Shown piece after piece: positions 51,816 to 58,358 of a DNA stretch of 64,000 nucleotides (positions within the stretch are counted from its first letter, which is position 1; each line of letters opens with the position of its first letter). The stretch is from the NCBI RefSeq assembly GCF_001458415.1, contig NZ_CYSD01000018.1, positions 35,763 to 99,762 on the forward strand, written 5' to 3'. The position numbers and the translations under genes are program-made. The notes under the pieces were generated by a model. It did no database searches. It worked only from the letters and a program-made list of their open reading frames with translations, and was not told the origin of the DNA. This DNA comes from Tritonibacter multivorans (GTDB lineage Bacteria; Pseudomonadota; Alphaproteobacteria; Rhodobacterales; Rhodobacteraceae).

Positions 51816-52757
51816 ATGTCTGAAAATCACAGCCACTCCACCCATGACGCGCAGGCCGATGCGCGCAATGACAATATCAAAATCTGGGTCAACGGCGACC
51901 TCGTCCACAAAGATGAAGCCAAGATCTCGGTCTACGATTCCGGCTTTATGCTGGGGGATGGCATGTGGGAAGGCATGCGTCTTTATGACGGCGAATGGGC
52001 CTTCTTTGACGAACATATGGACCGGATGTTCAATTCGTTGAAAACCGTATCCATCGATCTTGGCATGACGCCTGCGGATGTGCGCGACATTCTGGATAAA
52101 ACCGCCGCAGCCAATGGGATGACAAGCGACGCCCATGTGCGTCTGATGATCACACGCGGCAAGAAATCCAAACCGTTTCAACATCCGGGCCTGTCCAAAT
52201 GGGGCCCCACTGTTGTGGCGATTATGGAGCATTCCAAACCAGCAGAAAGCCTGCAAGGTCAGGGCATCCGCCTTGCCACCGTCCCGCAGGTACGTGGCCT
52301 GCCGATGAGCCAGGATGCGAAATACAACAGCCACTCCAAGCTGAACTGTGTGATCGCCTGCCTTCAGGCCGAACAGGCCGGTGCGGATGAGGCCCTGATG
52401 CTTGACCCGCATGGCTTTGTGAATACCACCAACGCCTGCAACTTCTTTATCGTACGCCGCGGCGAGGTTTGGACCTCCACCGGCGACTATTGCATGAACG
52501 GTGTCACGCGCCAGAAGGTGATCGACCTGTGCCGCGCCAATGGCATTCCGGTACATGAGAAAAACTACTCGCTCTACGAGGCATACGGCGCGGATGAGGC
52601 CTTCCTGTCCGGCACCTTTGGTGCGCAGACCCCTGTTGCGGAGATCGACGGAAAATCCATTGGCACCGGAGATCGTCCGGTGATGATGCGTATCCGCGCG
52701 CTTTACAAAGAACTGGTCGCCGCTGATGTGGCCAAGCAAAAGGCCACGCGCCCATGA
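51816..52757 (+). CDS. Class IV aminotransferase (BCAT / D-amino-acid type)
   Basis: A 313-residue PLP enzyme. IWVNGDLVHKDEAKISVYDSG and FMLGDGMWEGMRLYDG start the fold; the PLP lysine is expected in SQDAKYNSHSKLNCVIACLQ. EALMLDPHGFVNTTNACNFFIV and GVTRQKVIDLC follow. It begins one base after the ATPase stop and overlaps proC-like by 4 bp, so it likely acts on the imported amino acid. Branched-chain versus D-amino-acid preference cannot be decided. Confidence 0.88.
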   Translation: MSENHSHSTHDAQADARNDNIKIWVNGDLVHKDEAKISVYDSGFMLGDGMWEGMRLYDGEWAFFDEHMDRMFNSLKTVSIDLGMTPADVRDILDKTAAANGMTSDAHVRLMITRGKKSKPFQHPGLSKWGPTVVAIMEHSKPAESLQGQGIRLATVPQVRGLPMSQDAKYNSHSKLNCVIACLQAEQAGADEALMLDPHGFVNTTNACNFFIVRRGEVWTSTGDYCMNGVTRQKVIDLCRANGIPVHEKNYSLYEAYGADEAFLSGTFGAQTPVAEIDGKSIGTGDRPVMMRIRALYKELVAADVAKQKATRP

Positions 52758-53566
52758 AACTGACCGACCTGAGCGTGCTTCTGGTGGGCTGCGGCAAAAT
52801 GGGCTCCGCGCTCCTCAAAGGATGGTTGGACAAAGGGCTGGAACCGGGCAACGTGCACGTTCTTGAACCCTATCCCTCTGCGTGGCTTCAGCAGCAGACG
52901 CAACAGGGCTTGAGGTTGAACTGCCTGCCAAAATCCCTGCCAGATGTGCTGGTTCTTGCAACCAAACCGCAAATCATGAGCGATGCAATTGCCTCTATCG
53001 AGCCCTTTGGCAGCCAGTCCACTCTGGTGCTGTCGATTGCGGCCGGTTCGCCCATCCGTTTGTTCGAAGACCGGTTTGGGGCCAACGTCGCGGTGGTGCG
53101 CGCCATGCCCAATACGCCAGCGGCGATCGGCGCAGGGATTACAGCTTTGGTTGCAAACAATAATGTCACCGACGACCAGATGCAGCTGGCCGAGGGCCTG
53201 ATGGCCAGCGTTGGCAAGACCATCACGCTAGAGACCGAAGACCAGATGCATGCTGTAACGGCGCTATCCGGTTCGGGCCCGGCCTATGTCTTTGCCCTGG
53301 CCGAGGCGATGACCGCAGCGGGTGTGGCCGCCGGGCTGTCAGAAACCATCGCATCACAACTGGCCTGCGCCACAGTTTCTGGTGCGGGACGGATGCTGGA
53401 AGAAACCCCTGACAGCCCTTCCACGCTGAGAGAGCAGGTCACCTCTCCCAAAGGAACCACGGCTGCCGGGCTAGACGTGCTACAACGCAAAGACGCGCTG
53501 ACGTATCTGCTCACGGCGACCGTAAAAGCGGCCGCGCGCCGAAGCGTTGCACTATCTGACACATAG
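52754..53566 (+). CDS. proC: Pyrroline-5-carboxylate reductase-like protein
   Basis: A 270-residue NAD(P)H enzyme. The Rossmann start is VLLVGCGKMGSALLKGWL; the C-terminal ProC signature is ALSGSGPAYVFALAEAM, then LREQVTSPKGTTAAGLDVL. ProC makes proline from pyrroline-5-carboxylate; in this operon, after an aminotransferase, it may instead reduce a cyclic imine derived from a diamino acid. Last gene of the transporter operon. A housekeeping proC elsewhere in the genome would support the catabolic reading. Confidence 0.88.
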   Translation: MKLTDLSVLLVGCGKMGSALLKGWLDKGLEPGNVHVLEPYPSAWLQQQTQQGLRLNCLPKSLPDVLVLATKPQIMSDAIASIEPFGSQSTLVLSIAAGSPIRLFEDRFGANVAVVRAMPNTPAAIGAGITALVANNNVTDDQMQLAEGLMASVGKTITLETEDQMHAVTALSGSGPAYVFALAEAMTAAGVAAGLSETIASQLACATVSGAGRMLEETPDSPSTLREQVTSPKGTTAAGLDVLQRKDALTYLLTATVKAAARRSVALSDT

Positions 53567-53612
53567 GCACTGTGTGGCCCGGCCTGCGCCGGGCTGCGTT
53601 CCTTTTTACGGC

Positions 53613-54197
53613 CTACTGGCCTGTGACCCGCAAGCTGTTGACACGCAATATATGCAGCATCATGTCGAGTTCCGCGCGTTGGCTGATGCCCGATTTAAAT
53701 CCCATCGCCACAGTGACAATGTAACTGGCCTGCTGGTTTGGCGACAGCCCATGCTTTGCAAGCTGCGTCGCAAAAGGGTTGAGAAGGCGTTCCACCAACG
53801 CCACGTGACGGGCATGCGATCGTGCGATCTCGTCTTTGCCCGCTTCATTGTGCCCCGTAATCAGATCTTCTACGTCCCCCGCAGTTTGAATGAGCTCAAA
53901 GCTCTTCACTATGGTTTCCGCAAAATAGGCATCCAATTGATCCGAGAGCCCGGATGTTTGCTTCAGGCGCGCCTCAACGCAGGCAAGGTTCGCATCCGTC
54001 ACTTTGCGGATCGAGGCCCGGATCACACCGTCTTTGCCCCCAAAGGAATCGTAGATCGTCTGCCGCGACACACCGGCCACTGCGGCGATGTCGTTCATCG
54101 ATGTCTTACGGGCACCATAGCGGACAAAGGTTGGAATGGCGGCGTCGAGGATCTTTTCCTCGGTGTCAGTCAAAGGTTTGGCGTCAGGCTGGGTCAT
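53613..54197 (-). CDS. TetR-family regulator
   Basis: A 194-residue repressor. The helix-turn-helix is at about 15-60 (ILDAAIPTFVRYGARKTSMN, DIAAVAGVSRQTIYDSFGGK), and a C-terminal ligand domain follows. The start at 54197 (MTQPDAKPLTDTEEKIL) has GAAGGTG upstream. Divergent from the alpha/beta hydrolase gene, with a palindrome on the shared control region. Confidence 0.9.
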   Translation of the reverse strand: MTQPDAKPLTDTEEKILDAAIPTFVRYGARKTSMNDIAAVAGVSRQTIYDSFGGKDGVIRASIRKVTDANLACVEARLKQTSGLSDQLDAYFAETIVKSFELIQTAGDVEDLITGHNEAGKDEIARSHARHVALVERLLNPFATQLAKHGLSPNQQASYIVTVAMGFKSGISQRAELDMMLHILRVNSLRVTGQ

Positions 54198-54221
54198 CAC
54201 CTTCGAATAAGTTTGTTTCGA

Positions 54222-54254
54222 CGACTTGACAAGTCGGGAAGGAATGTAAAATAC
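54222..54254 (+). promoter_or_regulatory. Hydrolase promoter with TetR-type operator
   Basis: CGACTTG-A-CAAGTCG (54222-54236) is a perfect 15-bp palindrome that contains the -35 box TTGACA (54226-54231). TAAAAT (54247-54252, 15-bp spacing) or AAATAC (54249-54254, 17-bp) can serve as -10. A regulator bound here would block polymerase. The divergent TetR gene is the obvious candidate. Confidence 0.7.
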
Positions 54255-54290
54255 AACTGTACATCCGCACAATGATTGTAAGGTCATCCA

Positions 54291-55295
54291 ATGCCCATCT
54301 CACGCCGGCAGGCATTGATCCGCACAGCCGCAGCTCTCACCAGCAGCGTTCTGCCCTGGGCCACGGTTGCCCGCGCGGACACACAGAAAGGAAACACAAT
54401 GGACAAATCGCAAGAAGACGCCCTGATCGATCAAATCGCCAAAAGCGTAAGCTACGCGTTCCGCACCCCGATCCTGCGGCGCCCTTCTGACTATGGCTTG
54501 GCCTATGAAGACGTGTTTTTCCCGGCCCTTGACGGTGTCATGTTAGAAGGGTGGTTCATCCCTGCCGCCAACAGCGACAAACTGATCATTGTGAACCATT
54601 TCATTGGCGCCAACCGCTATGGCTACCCCGGTCATCTGGAGCCCTGGACCGGCCAGGGTGGGTTTGAGGTCAACTTTATTGAGGCCTATAAAGCGCTGCA
54701 CGATGCCGGCTACAACGTGCTCGCCTATGACCTGCGGGGGCATGGTCATTCCGCCGAAGGCGCGGGCAATATTACCGGCGTTGGCGCAATCGAATGGCGC
54801 GATGTCATCGGCTCTGTCCGCTATGCCCGCACGAAACTTCCGGGTGCCAAAATTGCGCTACACAGTCAGTGCATGGGCTGCAATTCCACCTTCCTCGCCA
54901 TGGAAAAACATCCCGAAGAATTTGAAGACATTGCGTGCATGATTGCGCTTCAGCCCTTGTCAGCTGCCCCGTTCATTGAACGCGCGCTGACGGACAACGG
55001 GGTGGAAAATGCGGTAGAACGTTTCGATGCGCGCTACAGCTATTACTCCAGTTTCCGTCACGGCGACAGCAATGCGATCGCCCGTGCCGACAAAGTCAAA
55101 TGCCCGACGATGGTGGTCCAGGTCAAAGACGACATGACTACAAAACCATCGGACGCACAGGGCATCCACGGCAAGCTGCCCAACCCGGACAAAAAGCTCT
55201 TGTGGATCAATGGAACATCCGTTCGCTACGACGGCTACCGTTTCTTTAGCCAAAACCCGGGCGAAATGATCGCCTGGTATGACGCGCATTTGTGA
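54291..55295 (+). CDS. Exported alpha/beta hydrolase
   Basis: A 334-residue protein. The N-terminus MPISRRQALIRTAAALTSSV resembles a twin-arginine signal, with a likely cleavage near ARA-DT. The hydrolase core has LIIVNHFIGANRYG, LAYDLRGHGHS (oxyanion and strand region) and IALHSQCMGCNSTF, where the nucleophile elbow carries Cys rather than Ser. An internal ATG at 54400 with AAGGAAAC upstream would give a cytosolic form. A truncated paralogue follows. Confidence 0.78.
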   Translation: MPISRRQALIRTAAALTSSVLPWATVARADTQKGNTMDKSQEDALIDQIAKSVSYAFRTPILRRPSDYGLAYEDVFFPALDGVMLEGWFIPAANSDKLIIVNHFIGANRYGYPGHLEPWTGQGGFEVNFIEAYKALHDAGYNVLAYDLRGHGHSAEGAGNITGVGAIEWRDVIGSVRYARTKLPGAKIALHSQCMGCNSTFLAMEKHPEEFEDIACMIALQPLSAAPFIERALTDNGVENAVERFDARYSYYSSFRHGDSNAIARADKVKCPTMVVQVKDDMTTKPSDAQGIHGKLPNPDKKLLWINGTSVRYDGYRFFSQNPGEMIAWYDAHL

Positions 55296-55306
55296 GGATC
55301 GTTGCA

Positions 55307-55468
55307 ATGTTTGGAAAACTGATCTCGGACATGATGGTCAAACCCGGTCAGTCGCCGTTGTTTGACACACCAGAGAACCACGGGCGGGACTATGAAAACG
55401 TCACCTTTCAGGCCGAGGACGGAACAACTCTGCGCGGCTGGCTGATCGAAGGCGGCACCGACCGCTGA
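55307..55468 (+). pseudogene. Truncated alpha/beta hydrolase paralogue
   Basis: 53 codons (MFGKLISDMMVKPGQSPLFD, then YENVTFQAEDGTTLRGWLIEGG) align with the N-terminal part of the preceding hydrolase (YEDVFFPALDGVMLEGWFI). The frame ends at TGA supplied by the first bases of the IS3-type remnant at 55466, so the gene was cut by that insertion. Confidence 0.75.
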
Positions 55469-55532
55469 CTTGCCCCCCGCGAAATCCCTCACCGTGATGT
55501 AGAGTCTGCGCCAACTGTGAAGGAGCAGACAC

Positions 55533-56195
55533 ATGCGAAAGAGCCGTTTCACCGAGGCGCAGATTATCCGCTGCCCGGCAGGCGATTGCGGAGCAATCTG
55601 CCGAGAGGGGGGATGATCAAAGAGCAAGAGGCCGGACTGCCGACGGTCGAGGTTTGCCGCAGACATGGCTTGAGTACGGCCACGTTCTACAAGCTGAAGG
55701 CCAAGTATGGCGGGATGGAGGTGTCCGAGGCTGCCAGGCTGAAAGCGCTGGAGGATGAGAACGCCAAGCTGAAGCGGCTGCTGGCCGACACGATGTTGGA
55801 GCGAGACCTTGTCCGCCATTGGTCCGAGCGACAATGGCGACGGCACAGAGTTCACCAGTCGAGCGATCCTGAAATGGGCCGATGAGACCGAGGTGCCGTG
55901 GCACTACATCGACCCGGGGAAGCCGCAGCAGAACGCCTTCGTCGAAAGCTTCAACGGCAGCCTCAGGGATGAACTGCTGAACGAGGAAATCTTCGACAGC
56001 CTGGATGACGCGCGCAAGAAGCTGGCCGTCTGGCGCTACGACTACAATACAGTCCGCCCGCACTCGTCTTTGGCCAACCAGACACCGCGGCAAGCGCGCC
56101 GAGCGCTTGAGCAATTTGAGGGCTCCGCGCCCGGCGCGCTTGCCCAAACCGAAACCCAAGATTATGAAAACCAGACCCGCAGACTCTCGTTATGA
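55533..56195 (+). pseudogene. IS3-type orfA/orfB remnants
   Basis: OrfA starts MRKSRFTEAQII and resumes, after a 37-bp palindromic insert, as GMIKEQEAGLPTVEVCRRHG and LSTATFYKLKAKYGGM (helix-turn-helix). At about 55,820 it is joined to the C-terminal part of orfB ([39 protein letters not shown]), which keeps the second Asp and the Glu of the DDE triad but lacks the first Asp. A six-base duplication makes DNGDGTEF. Inactive. Confidence 0.82.
55574..55610 (+). repeat. Palindromic element, copy 2, inside an IS3-type orfA
   Basis: A 37-nt element with arms CCCGGCA/TGCCGAG (one mismatch), the same GGC bulge, inner arms GATTGC/GCAATC, loop GGA, followed by AGGGG. Compared with copy 1 (46495-46533), the inner stem is one base pair shorter with matching changes on both sides, so the fold is conserved while sequence varies. 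The orfA frame is broken by it. Confidence 0.82.
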
Positions 56196-56220
56196 ATGAG
56201 GGACCATCGGGGGCAGCTCA

Positions 56221-56760
56221 GGGGTTTGGTATGATGAAGCGCAACACATCCTTGCGAACAAGAATGACGCTGCATTGCTAGAGGTTCTCGACTGTTTCAA
56301 AACGCTGGTGAAAGGCCCTGACTGGCCCATGATGCTCATCTTGTCTGGTGTGCCAGAGCTTGCGGACAGCATCCCCAAGCTTGAACAGCTCTTTCGCAAA
56401 GTCGCGCATGTGCGCCTGGATGATATTGATCTCGAGGTGGATATTGAGGAGGTCAACAGCATCGTGGGCAGCTATGCAATAGAAGCGAACCTTTCTGTCG
56501 ATGATGATTTGACTTCGGGAGATTTTCTGCACCGATTGACGACTGCCGGCGCCTTTCGTTGGGGACTGGTTTTTGAATTGGTCATGAAAGCTGTGGGCTC
56601 AGCCGTTAAGCAAAAATCCAATCAATTGAAGCGCGAACATTTTGTGGATGTGTGGGTCACGAAAACGGGGATGAACTCAATCGCAACACCTTTTACGCAT
56701 TCGGATTATGCGACAATGATTCGGAAGGACAGGCCATTTGAAGTCACTATACGTCGCTGA
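56221..56760 (+). pseudogene. TniB-like ATPase, N-terminally truncated
   Basis: 179 codons open from the IS3 end to a stop at 56758. VWYDEAQHI is a Walker B of the DEAQ/DExH type seen in TniB/TnsC ATPases; MMLILSGVPELADSIPKLEQLF, then RKVAHVRLDDIDLEVDIEEV follow as in the sensor/lid part of TniB. The Walker A half is absent. It reads toward the right end of the island and is followed by its own terminator. With tniQ it identifies the element type. Confidence 0.75.
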
Positions 56761-56782
56761 TCAACAATAGCTCCAATAAGAA

Positions 56783-56809
56783 AGCCCGCGCTTTGCGCGG
56801 GCTATTTTT
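56783..56809 (+). terminator. tniB terminator
   Basis: A perfect 9-bp stem (AGCCCGCGC / GCGCGGGCT) with TTT loop is followed by ATTTTT, 23 bp after the tniB stop. Confidence 0.92.
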
Positions 56810-56870
56810 GTGGCCAAGCGGTGCGAAATGCCATTGATTGAATAAAAGGCGGGTCGTCAACAATTTGAAC

Positions 56871-57017
56871 GAGCACGCTTTGTGGTTTTATTGCATGATT
56901 TAAGTTTGAAGTAATTTTCAAGTGCCCGCTATGCTTTTGATTTTAAGGGGAAAAATATCGCCTTCGGGATGCTGGAAAAACCTACAAACACGCAGGCTTT
57001 TAAATTGTCTGGCTAAA
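56871..57017 (-). repeat. Right-end repeats of the island (possible transposase sites)
   Basis: Three minus-strand copies related to the left-end repeats: AATTTAAAAGCCTGCG (about 57004-56989), AATCAAAAGCATAGCGG (about 56943-56925) and AAAACCACAAAGCGTGC (about 56889-56873). The outermost is preceded by GCCAGA, as is the left terminus. They are spread 50-65 bp apart, unlike the tight left-end pair. The common core is AAAGCnTGCG, weaker in the middle copy. Confidence 0.6.
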
Positions 57018-57109
57018 CTCTCTCGTGCATGTCCCTTAGAGGGATGCCATCAGATCAGAAGCCGTTGATCGTAGTGTGTTTTCAGAGGTCCACGTCGTTT
57101 GAAGAACGC

Positions 57110-57312
57110 AAAATCAATGGGTTACAAATCCTGCCGCTTTGGCAGCTTCCGCGCCCTTGATGGGGTGAACTGCTGGGCACAGGGGCGACAGCACGCTGTC
57201 TTCGACCAGAAAAACCGGAGCTCCCATCTGGATCATGCGCGCGACAGGGCATCGGCAACGCTTTCTTCAACGGCACGATGTGTGCTGGTCTTTGCAGCTG
57301 TGGGTGGCGCAA
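57110..57312 (-). pseudogene. Unidentified gene tail with a frameshift
   Basis: On the minus strand TAAKTSTHRAVEESVADALS runs into a stop, while the adjacent frame continues RMIQMGAPVFLVEDSVLSPL, then CPAVHPIKGAEAAKAAGFVTH and a stop at about 57112. Joining the two frames gives a sensible protein tail. It lies between the island end and the HAD gene. Family not recognised. Confidence 0.4.
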
Positions 57313-57315
57313 ACA

Positions 57316-57347
57316 TAAAAAGCCGCCCCATGCCGAGGCGGCTCTTT
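57316..57347 (-). terminator. HAD gene terminator (bidirectional)
   Basis: Arms AGCCGCC / GGCGGCT (57321-57327, 57337-57343) with a 9-nt loop; A-run on the left and CTTTT on the right let it act in both directions. It lies about 30 bp after the HAD stop codon. Confidence 0.88.
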
Positions 57348-57372
57348 TCGCGTTCCTATGTATTCGTGCAGA

Positions 57373-58248
57373 TTAGCGCAGGAAACCAATCGCATAGGTG
57401 GGCGCGCGCTGTTCTTTGTCGAGATAGGCAGCGAGCGCTTCGGCTTCGGGCTGATCGGTCGTTTTGGTCTCGCTTGCGGCTAGGCCGCCGGTGATGAACA
57501 GGCTGTCGATGCCTTCGCCCATGGCGCCTTCGATGTCGGTGTGCGGGCCGTCGCCGATGGCCAGGATCTCGCTGTCGTCAAACGTATGGCCAATTTCGGC
57601 CAGGCGACGGCGGGCCAGATCATAGATCGGCGGGTGCGGTTTGCCGAAATAAAGGCTCTCGCCGCCCATATCGGTGTACATCTTGGCAATCGCACCGGCG
57701 CACCATTCGCGCACTTCGCCGCGGTCCACGACGATGTCGGGGTTGGCACACAACAGCTTCAGACCATTGGTTTTCGCGAGCAGCAGGTCGGGGCGGTTCA
57801 CGTCCAGATCGGCCATGGTGTCGAAGGGGCCGCAGCAGACAATGCCCTCGGCCTCGGCCAGAGGGACGCGGGTGATCTCGGTCGGGTTGTCGATGACTTT
57901 CAAAGGTTCAAAAAAGCCCTCGTCGCGCTCCCATTCGCCCATGAAATAGACCTTATTGCCGACCGCGCCGGTGAACATTGCAGCGCGCGCGCTGTCGCCC
58001 GAGGTGGCGATGGTGTCATAAGCGTCATCCGGCACGCCAAATTGACCGAGCTGCGCCGCGACGCCTGCGCGCGGTTTCGGGGAGTTGGTCACCAGCACCA
58101 CAATGCCCCCTTGCGCGCGGTAGTCCTGCAGGGCTTTGACAGCGGCGGGATAGGCGGTGATGCCATTGTGCACGCAGCCCCAAAGGTCGACGAACAGCGC
58201 TTTGTAGTTGCGCGAGATTTCCGAGAGGGAGGAGATAATCTGTGCCAT
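57373..58248 (-). CDS. HAD-IIA-type hydrolase (TIGR01459-like)
   Basis: A 291-residue HAD-superfamily protein of the NagD-like IIA subclass. Motif I is ALFVDLWGCVHNG, keeping the nucleophile Asp but with Trp where most phosphatases have the general-acid Asp; motif II is VLVTNSPKPR, motif III lysine is in YFGKPHPPIYD, motif IV is ILAIGDGPHTDIEGA. The Asp-x-Trp form is characteristic of this family, so activity may differ from ordinary phosphatases. The Tn7-like island ends about 355 bp beyond its stop. Confidence 0.88.
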   Translation of the reverse strand: MAQIISSLSEISRNYKALFVDLWGCVHNGITAYPAAVKALQDYRAQGGIVVLVTNSPKPRAGVAAQLGQFGVPDDAYDTIATSGDSARAAMFTGAVGNKVYFMGEWERDEGFFEPLKVIDNPTEITRVPLAEAEGIVCCGPFDTMADLDVNRPDLLLAKTNGLKLLCANPDIVVDRGEVREWCAGAIAKMYTDMGGESLYFGKPHPPIYDLARRRLAEIGHTFDDSEILAIGDGPHTDIEGAMGEGIDSLFITGGLAASETKTTDQPEAEALAAYLDKEQRAPTYAIGFLR

Positions 58249-58358
58249 AGGCGCCTCATGAGTTCCGCAAGGTTTCCCGCGCAGCTATGGCAGAGCCTAT
58301 GGGGTTTGGCTAGGCCCTGTGGCCTGTCCGGTGGGGGCGTCGGCTTGCGCCAGCCCCG

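Larger units (their letters stand above)
55466..56220 (+). mobile_element. IS3-family element, internally deleted
   Basis: Ends TGACTTGCCCCC (55466 on) and, on the other strand from 56220, TGAGCTGCCCCC form imperfect terminal inverted repeats. At 755 bp it is shorter than the usual 1.2-1.5 kb: the end of orfA and the first part of orfB are missing. It separates a truncated hydrolase from a truncated tniB, so its insertion or later recombination removed sequence on both sides. Confidence 0.8.
42405..57017. mobile_element. Decayed Tn7/Tn5053-like genomic island
   Basis: The interval is bounded by related 20-bp repeats in inverted orientation (42424-42466 and 56871-57017). It carries tniQ near the left end and a truncated tniB near the right end. 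GCCAGA plus the following repeat occurs at both termini (42417 onward, and 57013 backward on the other strand), as expected of terminal inverted repeats. No tniA-type DDE transposase is found, so the element should be immobile alone. Exact ends and a target duplication could not be fixed. It sits between a HAD gene and maoC, both on the minus strand, with its right end about 355 bp past the HAD stop. Confidence 0.6.
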
